Below, piece by piece: positions 36,043 to 43,988 of a stretch of DNA of 52,332 nucleotides. The DNA is from Holosporaceae bacterium UBA3830 (lineage in GTDB: Bacteria > Pseudomonadota > Alphaproteobacteria > UBA3830). The stretch covers positions 1 through 52,332 of the forward strand of contig DGIE01000061.1 in NCBI GenBank assembly GCA_002393025.1, read 5' to 3'. The position numbers were made by a program, and so were the translations under genes. Position 1 is the first letter of the stretch, and each line of letters starts with the position of its first letter. The notes beneath the pieces were generated by a model. The model had not been told where the DNA came from, made no database searches, and worked only from the letters and a program-made list of their open reading frames with translations.

Positions 36043-36749
36043 GAAACAACGGGAGATCAAACGATGAAATCAGAAAAGTTGAAATTATTCCGGATTATTT
36101 GGAGCATGCAGAAGGGAGTTGTTTAATATCATTTGGGAAAACTAAAGTCTTATGTGCAGCCACAATAGAAGAAAAAGTTCCTGGTTTTCTCAAAGGAACA
36201 GGGCAGGGATGGATCACCGCTGAATATTCATTACTTCCCAGATCTACTGGAACTCGAACCGACAGGGAAGCTGTGAAAGGTAAGCAATCAGGACGGACTC
36301 ACGAAATACAGAGGCTTATCGGACGTTCTCTCAGAGCGGCGGTGGATTTGGTTGCACTGGGCGAAAGACAGATAAAAATCGATTGCGACGTAATTCAAGC
36401 TGACGGGGGAACTCGCACTGCTTCCATATGCGGAGCTTGCGTCGCCTTAGGAATCGCCATCAACAGTTTAAAACTGGAAACCAATCCGTTAAAACATTTG
36501 ATCGCGGCAATTTCCTGCGGAATAGTAAATGGTGAAGTTCTTTTGGATCTTGACTATTCTGAAGACTCCAGTGCAGAAGTAGATGCGAATTTTGTGATGG
36601 TTGAAAACGGAGACCTCGCAGAAATTCAAGCCACCGGAGAAAAAGGATTATTGAAAGACCGACAGTTTCTTCAAATGCTGACCTATTCTCGTAATGGCTT
36701 GAACCAACTTTTTGAAATGCAAAGGAAAATATTACAGGTTAATTTGTAA
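36039..36749 (+). CDS. rph: Ribonuclease PH
   Basis: 236 residues, normal length. Phosphate and RNA-binding landmarks: GSCLISFGKTKVLCAATIEE; GQGWITAEYSLLPRSTGTR; GRTHEIQRLIGRSLRAAVDL; IDCDVIQADGGTRTASI; and catalytic acidic residues in LLDLDYSEDSSAEVDANFVM. It trims tRNA 3' ends by phosphorolysis. Sits in the yggU-rph-hemW run, overlapping the former by 4 nt with a 26-nt gap to the latter. Confidence 0.96.
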   Translation: MRNNGRSNDEIRKVEIIPDYLEHAEGSCLISFGKTKVLCAATIEEKVPGFLKGTGQGWITAEYSLLPRSTGTRTDREAVKGKQSGRTHEIQRLIGRSLRAAVDLVALGERQIKIDCDVIQADGGTRTASICGACVALGIAINSLKLETNPLKHLIAAISCGIVNGEVLLDLDYSEDSSAEVDANFVMVENGDLAEIQATGEKGLLKDRQFLQMLTYSRNGLNQLFEMQRKILQVNL

Positions 36750-36775
36750 TTACGGTATCTTTAAGCTGAAATACA

Positions 36776-37924
36776 ATGGAAGATTTATCAATTTATATTC
36801 ATTGGCCTTTCTGTAAGTCGAAATGTCCATATTGCGACTTTATGAGCATTCCGAAAAATGATTCAAAGGAATACGAAGAGGTTGAGAATTGGCTTTTAAA
36901 AGATCTGAAAATTAGTTTAAGAGAATTAGAAGATCCTTTCATAAAAACGATATTTTTCGGAGGAGGAACTCCTTCTTTGATGGGGCCGAAAACTATAGAA
37001 AAAATAGTTAATTTCATCACAAAAAATTATAAAACAGATCATGATATTGAAATTTCTTTAGAAGCTAATCCTGCAACTTTTTCAAACAAGAAATTACAAG
37101 AAATAAAGGATGCTGGCGTAAATAGACTATCACTTGGAGTACAAAGTTTTCAGAATAAGAATTTAAAATTTTTAGGACGCATCTACGATTCCGAACAAGC
37201 TTTAAAAGCCGCCGAAATGGTTGCAAGTATTTTTTCAAATTACAGCTTTGATTTTATTTATGGATATCAAACACAGTCAATGGATGATTTAAAAGATGAT
37301 CTAACTAAAGCAGTAAATTTCGATTGTCCACATGTTTCTTGTTATCAATTGACATTTGAAGAAGGGACTCCTTTTTTTCAATTGCTAAGGGAAGGGAAAA
37401 TTCGTCCAATCAATGAAGAGCAGGAAGTGGAAATCTTTGAATATATACAAAATTTTTTACGGGAGTTTTTCTTTAATCGTTATGAAATTTCGAATTATGC
37501 ACTAAAAAATTTTGAATCAAAGCATAATCTGGCGTATTGGAAATATCAAAATTACCTCGGTATAGGTCCGTCGGCTCACAGCAGATTGGTTTTCGATAAT
37601 CAAAAATATGAATTAAAAAAATATTCAAATCTTGATAAATGGAAATCGAATTTGTCGAATAATCCGCCTGCCTATGAAGAAAAGCGAATATTGACAGATT
37701 ACGAGCAGTTGGAAGAGATTTTCGTAATGGGATTGAGATTGTCTGATGGAATATTAGTAGAAAGCTTGAAATCGAAGTTTTCTGATTCAATGTTGAACTC
37801 AATTTTTGAAAGAATAGTTTTTCTCCGCGATAAAAATCTATTAAAAAAATCTGATACTCACATAAGGCTATCTGAAAGCGGAGTACTGAAGCAAAATTCC
37901 ATAGTGGAATTTTTATTTAATTAA
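36776..37924 (+). CDS. hemW: Radical SAM heme chaperone HemW
   Basis: 382 residues. The iron-sulfur motif C13-x3-C17-x2-C20 lies in IHWPFCKSKCPYCDF. TIFFGGGTPSLMGP and LEANPATF, then NRLSLGVQSFQ and IYGYQTQSMDDLKDDL, follow the HemW order, as does the C-terminal HNLAYWKYQNYLGIGPSAHS. It lacks the extra N-terminal part of the coproporphyrinogen dehydrogenase HemN, so heme transfer or chaperone activity is the better call. It follows rph closely and is 34 nt upstream of radC. Confidence 0.93.
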   Translation: MEDLSIYIHWPFCKSKCPYCDFMSIPKNDSKEYEEVENWLLKDLKISLRELEDPFIKTIFFGGGTPSLMGPKTIEKIVNFITKNYKTDHDIEISLEANPATFSNKKLQEIKDAGVNRLSLGVQSFQNKNLKFLGRIYDSEQALKAAEMVASIFSNYSFDFIYGYQTQSMDDLKDDLTKAVNFDCPHVSCYQLTFEEGTPFFQLLREGKIRPINEEQEVEIFEYIQNFLREFFFNRYEISNYALKNFESKHNLAYWKYQNYLGIGPSAHSRLVFDNQKYELKKYSNLDKWKSNLSNNPPAYEEKRILTDYEQLEEIFVMGLRLSDGILVESLKSKFSDSMLNSIFERIVFLRDKNLLKKSDTHIRLSESGVLKQNSIVEFLFN

Positions 37925-37958
37925 CAAATTATCAATATCTTGCATTTAACCTTGAAGT

Positions 37959-38669
37959 ATGATGAACGAGATGTTTAAGCTTAACGGCAACAGTTCAGAT
38001 GCTAATCTGTATTTAGGACACAGACAACGTCTTAAAAAGAAATTCTTGTTATCTCCAAAAAGTTTTTTGGATTACGAAATTTTGGAAATGCTCTTATTCA
38101 ACATTTTTTCGAGGAAAGATACAAAAGCTATTGCCAAAAATTTAATACAAAAATTCGGAACGCTTAAAGCCGTAATATTCGCGTCAGAACAAGAAATAAA
38201 AAAAACTCAAGGATTAGGTGAATCCGCAGTAATATTTTTTAAATTATTAAGAGAAACTTTTTCGAGGCTTTCGTTACAACCACTGAAGGAAGAAACAATA
38301 ATATCGTCCAATCTTCATGTTATTGAGTATTACAGGAATTTGTTATCTCTGGAGAAAAAAGAACAATTTCGCGTCATGTTTATAAATAATAAAAACAAAC
38401 TCATTGCTGAGGAACAACTGCAACAGGGAACAGTGGATCAAACTCCGATTTATCCTCGAGAAGTAATTCAGAAGGCACTTGAGCATGGCGCGAGTGCTAT
38501 TATATTAGTACACAATCATCCGAGTGGATCACCATATCCGTCAAAAGAAGATATTGATGTTACAAGAAATTTGAATATCGTTGTTCAACGAATTAATCTA
38601 AAGTTACTTGATCACATAATTATTGCAGAGAATTCCAGTTATTCTTTTGCGGAACATAACTTATTATGA
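37959..38669 (+). CDS. radC: RadC family protein (JAB domain)
   Basis: 236 residues. Helix-hairpin-helix-like N-terminal part (LGHRQRLKKKFLLSP; FGTLKAVIFASEQEI; GLGESAVIFFKLLRE) and a C-terminal JAB-type domain with the metal motif HNHPSGSPYPSKEDIDVTRNL and EQLQQGTVDQTPIYPREVIQKALEHGASAIILVHNHP upstream of it. Despite the name, a direct DNA-repair role is not established for the family. Two adjacent ATGs (37959, 37962) both fit. Confidence 0.92.
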   Translation: MMNEMFKLNGNSSDANLYLGHRQRLKKKFLLSPKSFLDYEILEMLLFNIFSRKDTKAIAKNLIQKFGTLKAVIFASEQEIKKTQGLGESAVIFFKLLRETFSRLSLQPLKEETIISSNLHVIEYYRNLLSLEKKEQFRVMFINNKNKLIAEEQLQQGTVDQTPIYPREVIQKALEHGASAIILVHNHPSGSPYPSKEDIDVTRNLNIVVQRINLKLLDHIIIAENSSYSFAEHNLL

Positions 38670-38675
38670 AAAGAT

Positions 38676-38704
38676 TTGAGTTTTTTACTATTGCAATATA
38701 AAAT
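38676..38704 (+). promoter_or_regulatory. Promoter of obg
   Basis: TTGAGT (38676-38681), a 17-nt spacer and TAAAAT (38699-38704), leaving a leader of about 36 nt before the obg ATG. It begins right after the radC stop. Confidence 0.58.
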
Positions 38705-38746
38705 GTCTCTCTAAGCGATTTAATCAGTGTGATAGGGTAGACATAT

Positions 38747-39835
38747 ATGAAGTTTTTAGATAGGGCTAAAATATTTCTGAAGGCCGGAGACGGTGGAGAT
38801 GGTTGTTTAAGTTTTCGTCACGAAAAATTTCTTGAATATGGAGGACCTGACGGCGGAGATGGTGGAAATGGTGGAAGTATTTATTTTGAAGGAGTAAATC
38901 ACCTCAATACATTGATTGATTATAGGTATCAACAGCATTTTAAGGCTCAGCGAGGTGAAAATGGACGCGGAGCAAATTGCTACGGAGCAAAAGGAAAAGA
39001 TTTGATTTTGAAAGTTCCTGTTGGTACAGAGATTTTGGATGAGTCAAGAGAATACGTCTTGGCAGATATTGTCGAAGAAGGCCAAGTTTTCATGATAGCC
39101 AAAGGAGGGAAGGGAGGTCGAGGAAATACAAAGTTCAAATCGTCAACAAATCAGGCTCCAAGACGCGCTGATAAAGGAACTACAGGTGAGGAACTTTGGG
39201 TATGGCTTCAATTAAAATTAATTGCCGATGTAGGATTAATCGGGTTACCTAATGCTGGAAAGTCTACTTTCCTCTCTGTAACTACAAGAGCTAAACCAAA
39301 GGTTGCTGACTATCCTTTCACAACAATCATTCCTCAATTAGGAGTCGTTAATATAAATAGGAGGGAACTTGTCCTTGCCGATATTCCCGGGCTTATTGAA
39401 GGTGCTCATGAGGGCAAGGGACTTGGTGATAAGTTTTTAGCTCATGTGGAAAGATGTCGTGTGCTGATCCATATAGTAGACATAAACCAAAAAGATATTC
39501 TAGAGGCCTATGAAAAAGTAAGAAGCGAATTGCAAATGTATGGTTGCGATTTGGATAAAAAACCTGAAGTTATTGTAATAAATAAGGCAGATATTGTTGA
39601 TGATGAGCTTGCAGAGTGGATACAAAATGATTTTATCAAAAAATACAACAAAAAAGTTTTTCTCATCTCCGCTTTCAATAAAGATGATCGAGTGAATGCG
39701 GTTTTGCAAGAAGTCGAACGTCTGCATTCGGAATGTCTGCAATCTGAGTTAGATGAAATGCAAAAAGATTTAGAGACAAACTCATTTACCGAAACGGAAG
39801 AAAATATTGCATCTTTTGGCGAGGAAATTTTATGA
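38747..39835 (+). CDS. obg: GTPase Obg/CgtA
   Basis: 362 residues: glycine-rich Obg fold (1-158; GGPDGGDGGNGGSIYF, KGGKGGRGN) and a GTPase domain with GLPNAGKSTFL (P-loop), DIPGLIEGAHEGKGLG (G3) and VINKADI (G4). The C-terminal tail is short and acidic. Obg acts in late 50S ribosome assembly and stress signalling. The following transporter gene overlaps by 4 nt. Confidence 0.96.
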   Translation: MKFLDRAKIFLKAGDGGDGCLSFRHEKFLEYGGPDGGDGGNGGSIYFEGVNHLNTLIDYRYQQHFKAQRGENGRGANCYGAKGKDLILKVPVGTEILDESREYVLADIVEEGQVFMIAKGGKGGRGNTKFKSSTNQAPRRADKGTTGEELWVWLQLKLIADVGLIGLPNAGKSTFLSVTTRAKPKVADYPFTTIIPQLGVVNINRRELVLADIPGLIEGAHEGKGLGDKFLAHVERCRVLIHIVDINQKDILEAYEKVRSELQMYGCDLDKKPEVIVINKADIVDDELAEWIQNDFIKKYNKKVFLISAFNKDDRVNAVLQEVERLHSECLQSELDEMQKDLETNSFTETEENIASFGEEIL

Positions 39836-40686
39836 TAGGTCGCGGAAAATTAGGATACATATACATAGTTTTAGGTGTTATCCTCTACTCTTTTTCCGAT
39901 GCCATTATGAAAAATGCGATGGGTATTTATAGTGTCCACCAAGTAATATTTTTACGAACATTTTTTCGATTTATTCCTATCTTGGCATTGATGTTTTTTG
40001 CTCAAAACAACCCTTATTGCAGTCAAAGAAAAAAAGAGAATATTTTTCGAGCTATTCTTGCCTCAGGTGGAACTTATTGCGCAATGATGGCTTATAAATA
40101 CGCAGCTATGACAGATGTATTTGTAATCGGGGGAACAACAGCGATCTTTGTAATTCCTCTTAGCGTTTGGATTTTGAAGGAAAAATTTAACAAGATGAAT
40201 TTGTTTGCCGTTGTTCTCGGATTTTCAGGAATTTGTTTTGCTTTCCGCCCAGGAAGTGGCATTTTTCATTTTGGAATTTTATTCGCTGTTTTCGCATCAC
40301 TGATTGCCGCAGTCAATCAAGTTCTGATAAAAAAATTAGCTTTTACTGAAAGTGAGTTTACCATAATTTCCTATCATAATACTTGTTTGATTTTAGTTGC
40401 ATTGATTTTTGGTTGGAAGGAATTTCACTGGGTATCTTTAAATGACATTACCGTTTTAAGTTTAGGCGGTATAATTGGGGCTTTTGCTCAATATTCCATA
40501 ACAAAGGCGTTTAAGTTATCCTCAAGTTCCGGACTGGCTTCTGCGGCGTATGTGATGTTGATTCCTAATACGATTATAGATTACTTTATATTTAAACAAA
40601 CTCCAGATATCTACATACTGATTGGTCTGATTCTAATTTCAAGCGGTTCATTCATCGCATTTAGATTGCAATCAAAATTAAAATGA
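39832..40686 (+). CDS. DMT-superfamily transporter (EamA type)
   Basis: 284 residues with about ten membrane helices in two EamA repeats. Typical landmarks are SVHQVIFLRTFFRFIPILAL in the first repeat and GIIGAFAQYSITKAFKLSSSSGLASAAYVMLIPNTIIDYF near the end of the second. Related proteins in intracellular alphaproteobacteria import or export small metabolites such as S-adenosylmethionine or amino acids; the substrate here is unknown. It overlaps obg by 4 nt at its start, and its last 26 nt overlap the convergent rpoH 3' end. Confidence 0.88.
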   Translation: MIGRGKLGYIYIVLGVILYSFSDAIMKNAMGIYSVHQVIFLRTFFRFIPILALMFFAQNNPYCSQRKKENIFRAILASGGTYCAMMAYKYAAMTDVFVIGGTTAIFVIPLSVWILKEKFNKMNLFAVVLGFSGICFAFRPGSGIFHFGILFAVFASLIAAVNQVLIKKLAFTESEFTIISYHNTCLILVALIFGWKEFHWVSLNDITVLSLGGIIGAFAQYSITKAFKLSSSSGLASAAYVMLIPNTIIDYFIFKQTPDIYILIGLILISSGSFIAFRLQSKLK

Positions 40687-41560
40687 CAATCAATTTCAAT
40701 GCAACGCCGGCAGATTTTTTGCTGACCGATTTTACGTAATTTTGCACCTTCAAAAAAGCTCGCTTTTCCAGTTGTCTAATGCGTTCAGTAGAGAGATTCA
40801 TAATTTGTCCGATCTCTCTTAAAGATTTCGTTGGATTGGAAAGTCTGTACAAGCAAAGAATATCATGTTCTTTTTTGGTAAGTGTATTCAAAGCATCGTG
40901 TAGTACTGTTTTTCGATAGTTATATTCTTGCTCATCAAAGAGTCTACTATCAGGACGAGATTCTGCATCAGAGATAAAATCTATCCAACTTGAACTGGAA
41001 TCACTATCTATGGGGGAATTTATCGAAAAATCTCTGCGGCTAAATCTCATTTCTGCAATCTTTACAGATTCTTCTGAAACTCCGGATTTTTTTGAGATAT
41101 CTTTTATTTCTTCAGAGGAGAAAGACTCAATTCCAAGTAATTGCTTTAATTTTCTGAGCCCAAAAAACATTTTTTTATTGCTTTTCGATGAACTTAATTT
41201 AACTATAGACCATGAATTGTAAATAAATTCCTGGATTTTTGCTTTTATCCACCAAGCAGCATAAGTGGAAAATCTATAGCCGATAGTAGGATCAAAATGT
41301 TGTATAGCATGCATGATTCCTAAATTTCCCTCTGCGACTAGGTCAGAAATTGGTAAACCGTAACCAGAATATCCTTTTGCAATTTTGAATACCAACCTTA
41401 AATGACTGCTTATTATTTTGTTTAAAGCATCTCGATCGCCCGTTTCTTTCCATTTGCTTGCCAATAAAAATTCTTCGTCTTTTTCTAATACCGGAATACT
41501 TTTTATGCTGGAAATATAGGAAGACAAATTATCTTCATCAAATATCGAATATGAGCCCAT
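40661..41560 (-). CDS. rpoH: RNA polymerase sigma factor RpoH (sigma32)
   Basis: 299 residues from ATG 41560 (a TTG at 41572 is possible). Region 2: DLVAEGNLGIMHAIQHFDPTIGYRFSTYAAWWIKAKIQEFI. The RpoH box is recognisable as NKKMFFGLRKLK, which separates it from RpoD. Region 4: SLREIGQIMNLSTERIRQLEKRAFLKV. It directs heat-shock transcription. The C-terminal 18 residues (SAGVALKLIVILILIAI) are unexpectedly hydrophobic and lie where the gene overlaps the end of the convergent transporter, so an ancestral stop may have been lost. Confidence 0.92.
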   Translation of the reverse strand: MGSYSIFDEDNLSSYISSIKSIPVLEKDEEFLLASKWKETGDRDALNKIISSHLRLVFKIAKGYSGYGLPISDLVAEGNLGIMHAIQHFDPTIGYRFSTYAAWWIKAKIQEFIYNSWSIVKLSSSKSNKKMFFGLRKLKQLLGIESFSSEEIKDISKKSGVSEESVKIAEMRFSRRDFSINSPIDSDSSSSWIDFISDAESRPDSRLFDEQEYNYRKTVLHDALNTLTKKEHDILCLYRLSNPTKSLREIGQIMNLSTERIRQLEKRAFLKVQNYVKSVSKKSAGVALKLIVILILIAI

Positions 41561-41766
41561 GGAAATTTTCAATCTTCACAAACAAAAGTAGTGTATCAAA
41601 AATTTAAAACAAAATAAAAACAAATTCATACAACATTGTTGAGAATAACACAATAAGATTTGTCTGTCTGGAATTTATATATTGATTTAACATAATCACA
41701 ATTATTTTTTTTGATCTTAATGGAATCTCAAACAGCAAATCCATAAGATCCGTCGATTTCAACCTT

Positions 41767-43053
41767 TTACCTTTGATTTCGTTTTATAAGTTCCTTTAAG
41801 TATTTTGCTTTTTCTATATATGAATTCTCCTTTTCTTTATCCAATTGCGAAATACATATGTCTAACAAACGTTCTGCAACAGAAAAATTTCCAATAATCA
41901 GATTTTCTTGCGCCAGCATGAAATTTGAAATTCCTATCTTATTTTTCTTTCCGTACGCTTTAGCTAATAATCGAAAAATATCGCTATCAAAATACAATTT
42001 ATACTTTGCATCTTCTAGAATTCGAATGGCTGTTTCCAAGTCACGGTTTGCTTCAACTAGTACTTCTGCATAATCTTTTTTTATTAAATTGTTTAAATCT
42101 TGATTGTAAATCTGTTTGTAAATTTTAATTGACTCACTTAAATTTCCGGATTCATAAAGCAAATGAGCCAATGTCTCTTTATAAAATATGTCACTTGGAT
42201 TCTGTTCGGATAATCTTTTCATTAGAGTTATCGCTTTAGATATTTTTCCGCAGCGATGAAAATATATTGCTTGAGAATACGGATCTTCGGGTAAATTTTG
42301 ATCCTTCAAAAAAGCTTTGAGTTTTCTCAAAATTCTTGAGTACTTTTTTGTTAAGTTTCTGATCGCATTTTCATTGATCTTTTTTTCGAATTTGCAAGAA
42401 CGATTTTTAAGAGCAATAATGCGAGAGTTCGCATCAGGATGAGACTTAACATATTCCGGAATGTATTCACCTCCATTCAGTATATTGTCGTCTTGAAAAG
42501 CCTGAAACACTGAAATCATATGTTTCGGGTCGTATCCTAGCTTTTCCACATATGATGCCCCAAGAGCGTCCGCAGCAGCTTCTTCTCCTCGACTATATCT
42601 GAGGAAAAACCTTTCATCTGCCATGAGATATCCGAGACTTGCTGCCATGGCCTTTTCTGAACCTGTGAGAATTGTGGCTAACAACCCCGCTAACATCGCT
42701 CCTGTTGTATTTTGTTGCCGGTTAAGAATTCCCGCCATTAATCGATTTATATGTCCTGCCGCTATGTGAGCAGTTTCGTGAGAAAGCACCGCAATGATCT
42801 GTATTGGATCCTTAAATTTCAGCAACAACCCCGAATTTACGAATATGTACCCATTGCCTATAGTAAAAGCATTAACTTCGTCAGAATTTACCACGAAAAT
42901 CTTTGCTGATTTTTCTTGCAGTCCCGCTACTTTAAAAATTGGCTTGACCATGTCCGTCAGCACAGACTCGATTTCGGCATCACGAATCAGACTTATGCCA
43001 ATACAGTCCTCAAACGTTAAAAGACAGAACAGAAGAATTTTAAAAAATTTCAT
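41767..43053 (-). CDS. M48-family metalloprotease with TPR repeats (BepA-like)
   Basis: 428 residues. A signal peptide (1-20) is followed by a peptidase M48 domain with the zinc motif H92-E-T-A-H96 in VLSHETAHIAAGH and the third ligand in RGEEAAADALGASYV. From about residue 230 onward there are tetratricopeptide repeats (AIYFHRCGKISKAITLMKRL, AHLLYESGNLSESIKIYKQI). This is the layout of BepA/YfgC-type periplasmic proteases that degrade or assist misassembled outer-membrane proteins. It is divergent from the SIMPL gene across a 156-nt promoter region. rpoH lies 206 nt downstream. Confidence 0.9.
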   Translation of the reverse strand: MKFFKILLFCLLTFEDCIGISLIRDAEIESVLTDMVKPIFKVAGLQEKSAKIFVVNSDEVNAFTIGNGYIFVNSGLLLKFKDPIQIIAVLSHETAHIAAGHINRLMAGILNRQQNTTGAMLAGLLATILTGSEKAMAASLGYLMADERFFLRYSRGEEAAADALGASYVEKLGYDPKHMISVFQAFQDDNILNGGEYIPEYVKSHPDANSRIIALKNRSCKFEKKINENAIRNLTKKYSRILRKLKAFLKDQNLPEDPYSQAIYFHRCGKISKAITLMKRLSEQNPSDIFYKETLAHLLYESGNLSESIKIYKQIYNQDLNNLIKKDYAEVLVEANRDLETAIRILEDAKYKLYFDSDIFRLLAKAYGKKNKIGISNFMLAQENLIIGNFSVAERLLDICISQLDKEKENSYIEKAKYLKELIKRNQR

Positions 43054-43077
43054 TATCCGATTGCTTTTTTTAGTGAC

Positions 43078-43106
43078 ATATTAACTTGCAGAATTGTTGC
43101 TATCAA
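43078..43106 (-). promoter_or_regulatory. Promoter of the M48-TPR protease
   Basis: Reading leftward: TTGATA (43106-43101), 17-nt spacer, TAATAT (43083-43078); the predicted start site is about 18 nt before the ATG at 43053. Confidence 0.55.
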
Positions 43107-43149
43107 GCTATAAAAATTAGCCTCCTTTTAAATATTTAAAACAAATCTA

Positions 43150-43178
43150 TTGCAAAGTTCAAAAAACACCTATACCAT
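43150..43178 (+). promoter_or_regulatory. Candidate promoter of the SIMPL gene
   Basis: TTGCAA (43150-43155), a 17-nt spacer and TACCAT (43173-43178), upstream of the ATG at 43210. It lies inside the longer reading frame that starts with TTG 43150, supporting the later start. Confidence 0.4.
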
Positions 43179-43209
43179 TTTCGCTGAGATGGAGTTGGGA
43201 GGTTTTAAT

Positions 43210-43962
43210 ATGATAAAAAGAGTAATTGGTGCGGCGATTATTGCAGTTGGTTTGGTGGGATTCGGTTCTGGGTTTGGGTATCTTCGTACTTATTATAGAG
43301 AAAATACTTCAAATTTAATAACGGTCAAGGGATTAGCTGAAAAAATTGTACGTTCTGATATCGCGGAGATAAGCGTTAAGTTTTCCAACGACAAGTTTAA
43401 AAATCTGGAAGATCTCTATAAAAAGCGTGCGGCAGATAGAGAGAAAGTCCTTGCTTTTTTAAAAGAGCATGGCATAACGGATGAGGAAATTATAAATTTT
43501 TCGGTGGATACTTATGATTACACTGAAGAAACAAGAGAAAACACTGATTCGAACACTGTTATCAGTACTCGAAAGGACAGGTATTTCAGATCAAGCGATG
43601 AATTCAACATACAAACAAAGCAATTTGAAAAAGTTGACGCCTTAAAGTTTGATATAATGAATCTTTTATCAGAGAATGTTTTCATAACGTTTGATTATAA
43701 ATATAAGCTGGCAAATTTCATTGATATAAAACTGGACCTGATGAAAGAAGCTTCGGCAAATGCCCGAAAGAACGCTGAAGTTTTTGTTGAACCTCAAGGT
43801 CTTACAATAGATGACGTTATGTATCTTAGGCAGGGAGAGGTTACGATTCGTGCTGAAGATGAGAATGAAGATGTTTCTTCTTGGAATTCTAGAAGAGATA
43901 AAAGTGTAAATAAGAAGCTGCGACTTGTTGTGCATGCAGGTTTTTCGAAAAAGAAAATTTAA
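43210..43962 (+). CDS. SIMPL domain (DUF541) protein
   Basis: 250 residues from ATG 43210, which has GGGAGG (43197-43202) 7 nt upstream; a TTG at 43150 would add 20 residues of no family resemblance. An N-terminal membrane segment (about 2-24: IKRVIGAAIIAVGLVGFGSGF) is followed by the SIMPL domain (LITVKGLAEKIVRSDIAEISVKFSND; the family opens with such a 'V.G.a...v..D.a.....' pattern). SIMPL proteins are periplasmic or membrane-anchored and of unclear role; some affect oxidative stress. Convergent with the RND pump (26-nt gap). Confidence 0.87.
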   Translation: MIKRVIGAAIIAVGLVGFGSGFGYLRTYYRENTSNLITVKGLAEKIVRSDIAEISVKFSNDKFKNLEDLYKKRAADREKVLAFLKEHGITDEEIINFSVDTYDYTEETRENTDSNTVISTRKDRYFRSSDEFNIQTKQFEKVDALKFDIMNLLSENVFITFDYKYKLANFIDIKLDLMKEASANARKNAEVFVEPQGLTIDDVMYLRQGEVTIRAEDENEDVSSWNSRRDKSVNKKLRLVVHAGFSKKKI

Positions 43963-43988
43963 TATCTTTGCGAATGGCATCTGATTTG

